A DNA stretch of 59,744 bases from CAIKZD01 sp041675165 (GTDB lineage: Bacteria > Patescibacteriota > Minisyncoccia > Moranbacterales > UBA2206): positions 1 to 59,744 of the forward strand of contig JBAYUI010000004.1 of NCBI GenBank assembly GCA_041675165.1, read 5' to 3'. The position numbers and the translations under genes are program-made. The first letter of the stretch is position 1, and each line of letters begins with the position of its first letter. The notes under the pieces are model-generated. The model saw nothing but the letters and a program-made list of their open reading frames with translations, ran no database searches and was not told the DNA's origin. Shown here piece by piece: positions 47,907 to 55,002 of the stretch.

Positions 47907-48398
47907 ATGAATAAATCAGAATCATTCTTTGTTAATCCAAAAGAAAATATTGAAGATAAATTCAAGGAAAGCAAAGTACGCAGTGAAGATGGAAAACTAC
48001 TCACAGTTTATCATTATTCTGACAACGACTTTGATGAATTTTCTTCGACTCCCAAAAAGGGAAATTATGAAGGAGACAATGGATTTTTTGGTGCAGGAAT
48101 TTATTTTACTGACACCGAGGACGCCTTTCAATATGGCAAACGTCGATACGCCGCATATTTAAATTTAAAAAATCCTCTTGTAATAAAAAACCCTAATACT
48201 GAAGATATTAAAAATTTACACGGGAAAAGCAAGGAACTTCTAAATCAAGGTTACGATGGCGTTATGATCTGGAATGATGAAATTAAAGATGAAACAAGAA
48301 CAATATTTGGCAAACCTCAATTAATTAGAGGAAAAAGAGCGGGCTGGAGCGAGATAGTCGTTCTCAGTCCGGATGATATACACATAATAGAAAAATAA
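47907..48398 (+). CDS. ADP-ribosyltransferase-like protein (ART-PolyVal type)
   Basis: 163 aa. LLTVYHYSDNDFDEFSST (His motif), then NGFFGAGIYFTDTEDAFQYG (Tyr motif) and VYLNIKNP-like AYLNLKNPLVIKNP match the ART domain found in phage polyvalent proteins. A glutamate in WSEIVVLSPDD near the end could complete the H-Y-E triad. Here it stands alone, not within a giant polyvalent protein. AT-rich compared with its neighbours. It could be a toxin, an anti-phage effector or a phage remnant. Confidence 0.72.
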   Translation: MNKSESFFVNPKENIEDKFKESKVRSEDGKLLTVYHYSDNDFDEFSSTPKKGNYEGDNGFFGAGIYFTDTEDAFQYGKRRYAAYLNLKNPLVIKNPNTEDIKNLHGKSKELLNQGYDGVMIWNDEIKDETRTIFGKPQLIRGKRAGWSEIVVLSPDDIHIIEK

Positions 48399-48411
48399 TC
48401 CTTTGCAGATT

Positions 48412-48440
48412 CAGGCGTCCTCGCCTGGACCTTTTTATTT
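48412..48440 (+). terminator. Terminator of the ADP-ribosyltransferase-like gene
   Basis: CAGGCG (48412-48417) with CGCCTG (48422-48427), loop TCCT, T-rich tail. Confidence 0.75.
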
Positions 48441-48517
48441 CTGGCAAAGCTAAATAATACACCTGTCCTATTTTAATTTACCTTTACTCAATATTACATC
48501 TTACCAGCACTATGCGA

Positions 48518-48794
48518 TTCAATCGGGACGATTGAACCTGCAACAAGTGAACTCATTAAAAAGTGCAGCTGTTTCCAAAGTGGAAACAGTTCAAATTAAA
48601 AGACAGCATGTGCAAAATTTGCACGCACTTGGCCGGCAATTATAAAATGAGCTGTTGCATCTTTTGCAACAGCTCAAAAAGAGCAATATGTGAAAAATGC
48701 ATATTGCTAAAGTCTGAGGCGATCAAAGTTTCAACATGTAAAGAACGCTTACAAGTTCAAAATTATGGCAACTATCCGGAGTTTCCGGATAGTT
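48518..48794. repeat. Chain of six perfect hairpins
   Basis: Six perfect inverted repeats in 277 bp: 48518-48536 (8 bp, TTCAATCG), 48569-48589 (9 bp, CTGTTTCCA), 48610-48624 (7 bp, GTGCAAA), 48649-48675 (11 bp, GAGCTGTTGCA), 48682-48708 (9 bp, AGCAATATG) and 48770-48794 (11 bp, AACTATCCGGA). Sequences of the hairpins differ from each other and none carries a T-run. They span a Cys-rich ORF. Structured RNA, a palindrome-rich gene or a recombination array are all possible. Confidence 0.75.
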
Positions 48795-48826
48795 TGAAAG
48801 AAAAGAAAGACTATCCTAAATATTAA
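48563..48826 (+). CDS. Cys-rich small ORF with GTG start, doubtful
   Basis: 87 codons from GTG 48563 (in-frame TAA directly upstream; no Shine-Dalgarno; an ATG at residue 16 is the alternative). The protein has paired cysteines CKIC, SCCIFC, CEKC and a later STC, like a small zinc finger. But five of the six hairpins lie in it and themselves create TGC...GCA codons, so the Cys pattern may be a by-product of the palindromes. No family recognised. Confidence 0.35.
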   Translation: MQLFPKWKQFKLKDSMCKICTHLAGNYKMSCCIFCNSSKRAICEKCILLKSEAIKVSTCKERLQVQNYGNYPEFPDSLKEKKDYPKY

Positions 48827-48860
48827 CAAAAATACCTTCAAAAAAGGCTTTCTTGTTTTA

Positions 48861-48920
48861 TGTTAACAGCATTGACAATGCCATTAACCTGTGTTAACAT
48901 TGTAATATAATTAGTTAACA
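48861..48920 (+). promoter_or_regulatory. Promoter and operator boxes of the Doc module
   Basis: TTGACA at 48872-48877, 17-nt spacer, TAACAT at 48895-48900. Three GTTAAC boxes start at 48861, 48892 and 48913 (31 and 21 bp apart, about three and two helical turns). GCATTGACAATGC, a perfect palindrome, covers the -35. Likely autoregulatory sites bound by the antitoxin. Confidence 0.65.
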
Positions 48921-48943
48921 CAATTATTTAAAACTCTACAACT

Positions 48944-49201
48944 ATGGGGAAAAATGGGTTTTTTACAACTAGCGAAGCGGCTAAAATACTAGGAGTAAGT
49001 CGAATCACTATCTTTAATCGCATAAAAACTGGCAAACTTGCCGCCATCCGGATTGGACGAAATTATGCCATTCCCAAAGAAGAACTAGAAGCCAATCTTG
49101 GGCGGGAGCTGTCGGAAGAAGAAAAATCAGTATTGTCCGAAGGAGTGAAAAAAGTTATCGCCGACTATGGCGAGACTTTGCAGCGCCTCGGCAAAGAATA
49201 A
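48944..49201 (+). CDS. Helix-turn-helix protein, probable antitoxin of a Doc module
   Basis: 85 aa. FTTSEAAKILGVSRITIFNRIKTGKLAAIRIGRNYAIPKEE is spread over residues 7-47 and is the excisionase-type (HTH_17) fold. The tail (GRELSEEEKSVLSEGVKKVIADYGETL) is acidic and probably neutralises the toxin. It is followed at once by a Doc-type gene (4-bp gap), and GTTAAC boxes at its promoter suggest self-repression. Confidence 0.85.
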   Translation: MGKNGFFTTSEAAKILGVSRITIFNRIKTGKLAAIRIGRNYAIPKEELEANLGRELSEEEKSVLSEGVKKVIADYGETLQRLGKE

Positions 49202-49205
49202 TTTT

Positions 49206-49619
49206 ATGATCAAAAATCTCAACATACGTGAAATAGAATTTATTGCACACTCCTTTGCGCGAGAAACGATGAGTTGGCATGAACCGATCCCTGATTTTGC
49301 AACTCGCTATCCTGGCAAACTGGAGAGTTGTTTAGCTGTCCCCTTTCAAAAATTTTCCGGCCGACATCTATACCGCGGTCTCACCGGCAAAGCCGCCATC
49401 CTTTTCTATCTGATGATCAAAAATCATCCTTTTCAAAACGGCAACAAGCGCCTAGCGGTCACCACTATGCTCCTTCTCCTCCACAAAAACGGCCAATGGC
49501 TCACCGCCTCCAATGAAATCCTCTACCGTTTTTCCATCCTAATCGCCGACAGCCCTGCCGAACTGAAAAGTGAAATGATTTCGCTAATTGAAGGATTTTT
49601 GAGAAAATATTTAAAATAA
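49206..49619 (+). CDS. doc: Doc/Fic family toxin
   Basis: 137 aa from ATG 49206 (an earlier in-frame start at 49167 overlaps the antitoxin). The Fic-type core is HPFQNGNKR at 74-82, the Doc variant HxFx[DN]xNKR. Doc phosphorylates EF-Tu in its best studied case, stopping translation, and is held in check by its antitoxin partner. Enzyme residues are intact, so it should be active. Confidence 0.9.
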   Translation: MIKNLNIREIEFIAHSFARETMSWHEPIPDFATRYPGKLESCLAVPFQKFSGRHLYRGLTGKAAILFYLMIKNHPFQNGNKRLAVTTMLLLLHKNGQWLTASNEILYRFSILIADSPAELKSEMISLIEGFLRKYLK

Positions 49620-49650
49620 AAAAGAACGAGCTCTAGCCCGTTCTTTTTTA
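49617..49650. terminator. Bidirectional terminator between doc and the helicase gene
   Basis: AAAAAGAACG and CGTTCTTTTT arms around a 10-nt loop; A- and T-runs serve both convergent genes. Confidence 0.88.
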
Positions 49651-49652
49651 GC

Positions 49653-49698
49653 AAGTAATTTCAGCCATAGGCTGATCTGCCTCAGGCGGAAATTACTT
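49653..49698. repeat. Intergenic structured repeat, copy 2 (GCCATAGGC family)
   Basis: Arms AAGTAATTTC (49653-49662) and GAAATTACTT (49689-49698) enclose mini-hairpins AGCC-ATA-GGCT and GCC-TCA-GGC. The core (49664-49688) differs from copy 1 (10978-11002) at only a few positions. Can fold as a three-way junction. Confidence 0.75.
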
Positions 49699-49720
49699 AC
49701 CTCTTTTTCCGTAAAACTTT

Positions 49721-50950
49721 TTATCCTTGCTCAATGAAAGTCAACGCCACGCCGGTTTTATCCGCGCGGCCGGTGCGGCCGATGCGGTGGACATAGTCGG
49801 CGTAGGTGGCCGGCAAATCAAAGTTGATGACATGACTGACATTTGGAATGTCGAGACCCCGAGCCGCCACGTCGGTGGCCACCAGAATTTCCACTTCATT
49901 ATCCTTGAACATCTGCAACGCTTTTTGCCTTTTGTTGTGTGGCTTATCGCCATGAATCGATTCTGATTTGAAACCACGATGACATAGGTTGACTGACAAG
50001 CGGTCAGCACCGTGTTTCGTGCGGGAAAAAATCAACACTTTTTCAAATTCCGCTTTGTTCAGAAGGTCATGCAAGACATCTGTCTTGTCGAGACCTTTGG
50101 CCACGCGCACCACATCTTGATCGATCTGCTTGGAGGTCTCTTTGGTTTGCACCGCAATCCTGATCGGATCAACCAAAAAGGTTTGCACCAGTTTTTCAAT
50201 TTCCACTGAAAAAGTGGCCGAGAACAGCATGATTTGTCTTTTCAAAGCCACCAGTGACAAGATCCATTTCACATCATTGATGAAGCCCATATCCAGCATG
50301 CGGTCAGCTTCATCCAAAATAACATTACTGAATTGCGAGAGATTGATCACGTGACGGTCAACCAAATCTTTGAGACGTCCTGGCGTACCGATGACCATGT
50401 TATGGCTCCGCCTCAATTGCGTAATCTGGCGACCAATGTTAGCACCACCCACCACCACCACGGCATAGAGTCGCAGCGGTTGCGCGAAAGCGAAAAATTC
50501 TTCTTCGATCTGAATGGCCAACTCACGCGTCGGCACGACTACCAAAACTTTTTCCTGCGGATTGCAAAGAATCTTATGGATCATCGGAATGAGAAAAGCG
50601 GCAGTTTTGCCAGTTCCGGTATTAGCGAGGCCAATCACATCGCGTCCCGAAAGCACTGCTGGAATGGCTTTCTCTTGGATCGGTGTCGGGTCGGAATAAC
50701 CGCGGCGCAAAATAGCTCGCTTCAAATTATCATTGATCGGCAGCTCGGAAAACAAATATTCCGGCTTGAAAACATCCGCCGGTGCTTGTGGTTGAGCCTT
50801 GCTGATGAAGCGATTAATGTCGATCTTATCCCCGGTGAATCTTCCTCGGCCACCGCCGCCGGAGCCACCTCGTCTGCCATTGCTACTCGAGCCGGAACTT
50901 TTCCAACCCGAAGCCTTGCGCGCATCGCGCGCGTTGTTTCGTCTGTACAT
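49721..50950 (-). CDS. DEAD-box RNA helicase with N-terminal RGG-like region
   Basis: 409 aa. The first 45 residues are Gly/Arg/Ser-rich (GRRGGSGGGGRGRF). Then the helicase core: Q-motif segment PTPIQEKAIP, motif I ANTGTGKT, PTRELA, DEAD box VILDEADRML, SAT, and the C-terminal HRIGRTGR motif VI. It remodels RNA or ribosome assembly intermediates. RGG regions are more common at the C-terminus, so the N-terminal place is somewhat unusual. Confidence 0.95.
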   Translation of the reverse strand: MYRRNNARDARKASGWKSSGSSSNGRRGGSGGGGRGRFTGDKIDINRFISKAQPQAPADVFKPEYLFSELPINDNLKRAILRRGYSDPTPIQEKAIPAVLSGRDVIGLANTGTGKTAAFLIPMIHKILCNPQEKVLVVVPTRELAIQIEEEFFAFAQPLRLYAVVVVGGANIGRQITQLRRSHNMVIGTPGRLKDLVDRHVINLSQFSNVILDEADRMLDMGFINDVKWILSLVALKRQIMLFSATFSVEIEKLVQTFLVDPIRIAVQTKETSKQIDQDVVRVAKGLDKTDVLHDLLNKAEFEKVLIFSRTKHGADRLSVNLCHRGFKSESIHGDKPHNKRQKALQMFKDNEVEILVATDVAARGLDIPNVSHVINFDLPATYADYVHRIGRTGRADKTGVALTFIEQG

Positions 50951-51080
50951 ATGTATTTTCTACATAAAAAATTAAATATTTTATGTTTAGATACTTATGT
51001 CAGCTATAACGAGAAGTATTAACATAAAAAGCAAGTATACCACCCGCAAATGAATCTGTCAAGCTTCAGAGAATTTCATT

Positions 51081-51119
51081 CTCCCCTGTACCCAGGGGAG
51101 ATGTCTCGTACTCGAGACA
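51081..51119. repeat. REP-like double hairpin upstream of arsR
   Basis: CTCCCCT-GTACCC-AGGGGAG (51081-51100) and TGTCTCG-TACT-CGAGACA (51102-51119), two perfect hairpins in a row with no T-run. Similar in design to the element at 1227-1305. Confidence 0.65.
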
Positions 51120-51146
51120 GAGGGGTTGGGCTTCCTCACTCTGCCC

Positions 51147-51196
51147 TTGACATTTTTTCTATTCCGCGATACTATTCTAATATAAATTAGAATAGT
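51147..51196 (+). promoter_or_regulatory. arsR promoter and operator
   Basis: TTGACA at 51147-51152, 17-nt spacer, TACTAT at 51170-51175. An 11-bp perfect inverted repeat (arm ACTATTCTAAT, 4-nt spacer) covers 51171-51196, from the -10 box to 8 bp before the arsR start. Its size and place fit the binding site of an ArsR/SmtB-family repressor. Confidence 0.88.
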
Positions 51197-51203
51197 TCTG
51201 TTT

Positions 51204-51512
51204 ATGGAATTCCATTGTTGCGCCAAAAATTCAGGAGAAGCGGAAAGTATCGGCAAAACATATGCTTTTCTGCGGGCGATCGCTGATCCCAACAGACTGA
51301 AAATTCTCTGCGTTCTTAAGGGCGGTTCGAAATGTGTTTGCGAAATAGTCCCTGCGGTGGGAATATCCGACAAGCTAGCTTCCCATCATCTCAAACAACT
51401 GAAAAACATCGGCCTCTTGGACGAAAAGCGCGAAGGCAATTTCATCCGCTATTCACTTAATAAAAAAGTTATCAAGGAATATAAGAAAATATTTAATCAA
51501 GTAATAAAATAA
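51204..51512 (+). CDS. arsR: ArsR/SmtB-family metalloregulator
   Basis: 102 aa winged helix. LRAIADPNRLKILCVLKGG and the recognition region DKLASHHLKQLKNIGLLDEKR are typical. CVC at C44-C46 matches the arsenite-binding ELCVCDL position, and C5-C6 may add ligands. It represses its own operon until metalloid binds. Eight base pairs separate the operator from its start. Confidence 0.92.
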   Translation: MEFHCCAKNSGEAESIGKTYAFLRAIADPNRLKILCVLKGGSKCVCEIVPAVGISDKLASHHLKQLKNIGLLDEKREGNFIRYSLNKKVIKEYKKIFNQVIK

Positions 51513-51521
51513 ACAAACCCT

Positions 51522-51758
51522 ATGCACATCAAGATTCTGGGCACCGGTTGCCCCAATTGCCAACGCCTCGAAGCCAACACCAAGCAAGCCATCCAAGAAT
51601 TGAAACTGGAAGCAACTATGGAAAAAGTGACCGAAATACAGGACATTATGAGCTACGGCGTGATGAGTACACCGGCGTTAGTGGTTGACGAAAAAGTGGA
51701 AACAGCAGGCAGAATACCTGACATAGGCGAGATTAAAAAAATCCTTTCATCAAAATAA
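51522..51758 (+). CDS. Thioredoxin-like small protein (redox-active disulfide type)
   Basis: 78 aa. GTGCPNCQ at 8-15 is the CxxC site, with VMSTPALVVDEKVETAGRIP as the cis-Pro segment. Members of this family often sit beside COG0701 permeases and ars genes. Probably reduces a Cys or metal-linked disulfide of a partner protein. 9 bp after arsR. Confidence 0.88.
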   Translation: MHIKILGTGCPNCQRLEANTKQAIQELKLEATMEKVTEIQDIMSYGVMSTPALVVDEKVETAGRIPDIGEIKKILSSK

Positions 51759-51767
51759 TCAAAAAAT

Positions 51768-52280
51768 ATGCAAAAAATCAATTCTTATCTGTTCTATTCA
51801 GGTTTGATCTTCATCATTGCGGCGACATTCCTTTGGATAAACTACGATGCAAACAGAAAGAATGTTCCGTCCGTCTCGGCAAAGAAGGCTGCCATTGGAA
51901 TTGCAAAGACCGAAGAATCAAAGCCGGCGGAGAAAATCCAGGTGTTTCTTTTTCACGCCACCCAGCGTTGCTCGTCCTGTATCGCTATCGGAAAATATGC
52001 CCAAGAAACAGTGGAGCAAAAATTTCCTGACGAGCTAAAATCTGGGAGAATTGAATTCAAGGAAATCAACATTGATCTTCCTGAAAACAAAGAACTGGCA
52101 ATCAAATTCAAGGCGACCGGTTCCGCACTTTTCATCAATCCGATTTTTGATGGACAGGATCACATCAAGGATGACACGCGAGTCTGGCAATTAGTTTCCA
52201 ATGAACAGGGATTCATCAGTTATCTTTCCGACAAATTACACGGAATGTTGGGCAGTGAGGCTTCGGCTCAAGAAAAATAA
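51768..52280 (+). CDS. ArsF-like thioredoxin-fold membrane-anchored protein
   Basis: 170 aa. One N-terminal membrane helix (LFYSGLIFIIAATFLWINY, 8-26), then a thioredoxin-like domain with CSSC (CCxxC context TQRCSSC, about 66-69) and a late GSALFINPIF. Closest to the ArsF-type subunit of nitrophenyl/arsenical reductase operons. Likely a redox partner for ArsG; the exact reaction is unknown. Confidence 0.75.
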   Translation: MQKINSYLFYSGLIFIIAATFLWINYDANRKNVPSVSAKKAAIGIAKTEESKPAEKIQVFLFHATQRCSSCIAIGKYAQETVEQKFPDELKSGRIEFKEINIDLPENKELAIKFKATGSALFINPIFDGQDHIKDDTRVWQLVSNEQGFISYLSDKLHGMLGSEASAQEK

Positions 52281-52288
52281 AACTACAC

Positions 52289-53008
52289 ATGGAATTTTTA
52301 AACGCACTATTTGATCAATACAATTTTCCGCTTTTTTCGGCTTTTATTTTGGGCGTGATGACTTCCATCAGCCCCTGCCCGCTGGCGACCAATATCACCG
52401 CCATAGCTTACCTTTCCAAAGACACCAAAACCCCTAAAAATACACTCATTGGCGGTCTGATGTACACACTTGGGAGAGCGCTTAGCTACACACTGCTAGC
52501 AACTTTGATTTATTTTGGACTATCTTCTTTTGAGATAGCCAAACTTTTCCAAGGCTGGGGCGATAAGGTTTTGGGTATAGTCCTCATTCTTATCAGCCTT
52601 GTGATGTCTGGAGTCATCAAAATCAATTTTGGCTCTAAAAGCAATAGGGTGGAAAAAGTGAAAGAATGGCTGGCCAGCAAGGGTTATCTTGGGGCATTGC
52701 TTTTAGGAATGTTATTCGCCTTGGCCTTTTGTCCTTACAGCGGGGTGATATTTTTCGGAATACTTGTTCCCTTGGTTCTAAAATCCGCAGAAAGCTTCTT
52801 ACTCCCAACATTATTTGCTTTAGGCACAGGGTTGCCGGTCATTGTATTCTCTTTCATTTTGGCGTTCAGTGTTGGGAAAGTGAGTGAGTTGTATAACGCC
52901 ATGAGTAAGATTGAAAAAATAATGCGCTACTCCGTGGCGATGGTTTTTCTCTTGGCTGGAATTTATTATCTGCAATTTTTGGTAAAATATTTAATCAATT
53001 TAATCTAA
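52289..53008 (+). CDS. ArsG-like membrane transporter (DsbD/CcdA fold)
   Basis: 239 aa, six predicted helices. MTSISPCPLATNITAIAY and FALAFCPYSGVIFFGILVP carry the paired Cys-Pro motifs that are typical of CcdA/DsbD-type thiol carriers. Assigned to the ArsG family of arsenical efflux permeases by its neighbours and these motifs. Eight base pairs after the ArsF-like gene. Confidence 0.8.
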   Translation: MEFLNALFDQYNFPLFSAFILGVMTSISPCPLATNITAIAYLSKDTKTPKNTLIGGLMYTLGRALSYTLLATLIYFGLSSFEIAKLFQGWGDKVLGIVLILISLVMSGVIKINFGSKSNRVEKVKEWLASKGYLGALLLGMLFALAFCPYSGVIFFGILVPLVLKSAESFLLPTLFALGTGLPVIVFSFILAFSVGKVSELYNAMSKIEKIMRYSVAMVFLLAGIYYLQFLVKYLINLI

Positions 53009-53011
53009 ACT

Positions 53012-53944
53012 ATGGGAAAGACAAAAAAACCGCATTTACATACGGAATCACAAAATGGCGATTCAGCTGGAAATAAAAATATCGCCTTTTCCATTATTCT
53101 TAATACTATCATTACCGCTTTTGAAATCGTGGTCGGACTTTTCATTGGCAGTTTGGCCTTGATTTCCGAAGCGCTGCATAATTTTTCCGATGTCGGATCA
53201 CTTTCCTTGAGCTGGTGGGGAGAAAAACTAAAAACCAAAGGCAATACGACTTTCAAAACCTATGGCTATAAGCGGGCGGAGATCTTGATCGCCTTTTTCA
53301 ATTCACTGGTGCTTTTAGCAGTCATTGTCTTTATTCTCGTCGAAGCGACACAAAGATTGTTCCACCCTTCGGAGATATCCGGCGTCTCAATAATCTGGAC
53401 GGCAATCCTGGCTTTGGTCGGCAATAGCATCGCAACCTATCTTTTGGAAAAAGACGCACACAAAAATTTGAATATGAAAAGCGCGTGGCTCCATTCATTC
53501 CAGGATGCCCTATTTTCCTTAGGAATTGTTGTTGGCGCCATACTTATCTATTATTTCCATTGGTACATCATTGACCCAATTATTTCCATCGTGCTTTCAG
53601 TCTATGTACTCAAAGAAGTTTATGAGCTGATTATGCAAACGATTAATATTTTAATGGAATCAGTGCCGGAAGATGTTGATTTTGAAGAAGTTAAGGCAAA
53701 ATTATTATCCTTGTCTGGAGTGAAGAAAATAAATGATCTGCACATTTGGCAGACTGACAGCCACACCCGCTTTTTAAGCGCTCATCTGGAAATTGACGAT
53801 ATGGAAAATGAAAGAAGAACCGATTTGATCGTTGAAGTGCAAAAAAAGATGATGGAAGATTTCAAAATCAATCACACAACTGTTCAAATGGTTTCCGTCA
53901 CAGAAGCGGAAAAACTGAAACTTAATTGCGGGCATTGTAACTAA
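53012..53944 (+). CDS. Cation diffusion facilitator transporter
   Basis: 310 aa with six membrane helices and a C-terminal cytoplasmic domain. SEALHNFSDVGSLSLS holds the first metal pair and HSFQDALFSLG the second; DLHIWQTDSHTRFLSAHLEI is the C-terminal dimer domain. CDF proteins export Zn, Cd, Co or similar. It has been added to the ars-type operon with a 3-bp gap, and C-terminal NCGHCN may bind metal. Confidence 0.93.
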   Translation: MGKTKKPHLHTESQNGDSAGNKNIAFSIILNTIITAFEIVVGLFIGSLALISEALHNFSDVGSLSLSWWGEKLKTKGNTTFKTYGYKRAEILIAFFNSLVLLAVIVFILVEATQRLFHPSEISGVSIIWTAILALVGNSIATYLLEKDAHKNLNMKSAWLHSFQDALFSLGIVVGAILIYYFHWYIIDPIISIVLSVYVLKEVYELIMQTINILMESVPEDVDFEEVKAKLLSLSGVKKINDLHIWQTDSHTRFLSAHLEIDDMENERRTDLIVEVQKKMMEDFKINHTTVQMVSVTEAEKLKLNCGHCN

Positions 53945-53958
53945 TTTAAAAACTATTT

Positions 53959-54924
53959 ATGGACATATTTTATCCCATCCAACTTTTCGCCGACTGGCTA
54001 ACTTATTCGGTTTTTGGAATACTTCCGAAAACTCTGCTGGCCAGCGCGGTTAATTTCTTTATTTTTGACACGATTAAAATCCTTCTACTTCTATTTGTGA
54101 TCATTTTTGTAGTGTCGATTATCCGTTCATTTTTACCGCCGGAAAAAATCAGAAATATTCTTTCGCATGAGAAAAAATATATTGGCAATATCTTAGCATC
54201 GCTCCTAGGAATTGTTACGCCATTTTGCTCTTGTTCGGCCGTGCCTTTATTTTTGGGTTTTGTGCAGGCTGGAGTTCCCTTGGGCACGACCTTTTCATTT
54301 CTAGTCGCTTCGCCGATGATAAACGAGGTGGCTTTGGTTCTTTTGCTTGGAATGTTCGGCTGGAAAATCGCGCTGATTTATATTGTCAGTGGACTTTTGA
54401 TCGCGATTTTTTCCGGTATGGTCATTGAAAAAATTGATGTCAGAAATCTGGTGGAAGAATTCGCCTTGACCGACAATGGCAAGAATCTCAATCTTCCGGA
54501 ATTGAGCTGGGAACAAAGAATAAAATATGCCAAAATGTATACTTGGGATATTGTAAAAAAAGTTTGGCTATATATTGTTATCGGCGTAGGCCTTGGCGCG
54601 TGGATCCATGGCTACGTCCCCGCCGACCTCCTAGCGCAATATGCCGGCAGTGATAAATGGTACGCCGTGCCGCTCGCAGTCGTCATCGGCATTCCGCTCT
54701 ATTCCAATGCCGCCGGCGTGATTCCATTGGTCGGAGCTCTCACTGAAAAAGGTGTCGCCATGGGCACTTCTCTCGCCTTTATGATGGCCGTCACCGCCCT
54801 GTCTCTGCCGGAATTTATGATTCTCAAGAAAGTTATGAAAACCAAACTCATCCTCATCTTCGCAAGTATCGTAGGAATTGGCATTATCTTTACCGGCTAT
54901 CTTTTCAACGCCATCCTAAATTAG
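53959..54924 (+). CDS. Permease of the ArsP/COG0701 type
   Basis: 321 aa, about eight helices. TPFCSCSAVPLFLGFVQAGV has the paired Cys of ArsP/DUF318 permeases, followed by GTTFSFLVASPMINEVAL. Family members export trivalent organoarsenicals or related metal compounds. Last gene of the operon (14-bp gap) before a strong bidirectional terminator. Confidence 0.9.
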   Translation: MDIFYPIQLFADWLTYSVFGILPKTLLASAVNFFIFDTIKILLLLFVIIFVVSIIRSFLPPEKIRNILSHEKKYIGNILASLLGIVTPFCSCSAVPLFLGFVQAGVPLGTTFSFLVASPMINEVALVLLLGMFGWKIALIYIVSGLLIAIFSGMVIEKIDVRNLVEEFALTDNGKNLNLPELSWEQRIKYAKMYTWDIVKKVWLYIVIGVGLGAWIHGYVPADLLAQYAGSDKWYAVPLAVVIGIPLYSNAAGVIPLVGALTEKGVAMGTSLAFMMAVTALSLPEFMILKKVMKTKLILIFASIVGIGIIFTGYLFNAILN

Positions 54925-54940
54925 AAAACTAGAAAAAACA

Positions 54941-54978
54941 AAAGCCCGCGGTCCCCATTTGGAAACCCGCGGGCTTTT
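54941..54978. terminator. Terminator between the ars operon and the RND operon
   Basis: Arms AAAGCCCGCGG (54941-54951) and CCGCGGGCTTT (54967-54977), A- and T-runs on both sides; serves both convergent operons. Confidence 0.92.
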
Positions 54979-55002
54979 AAAAAGTTCCGTCTATCCCTCT
55001 CA

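Noticed and set aside
48518..48794. CRISPR array reading of the hairpin chain
   Set aside because: The hairpins have different sequences, unequal spacing and no shared direct repeat; no cas genes are nearby.
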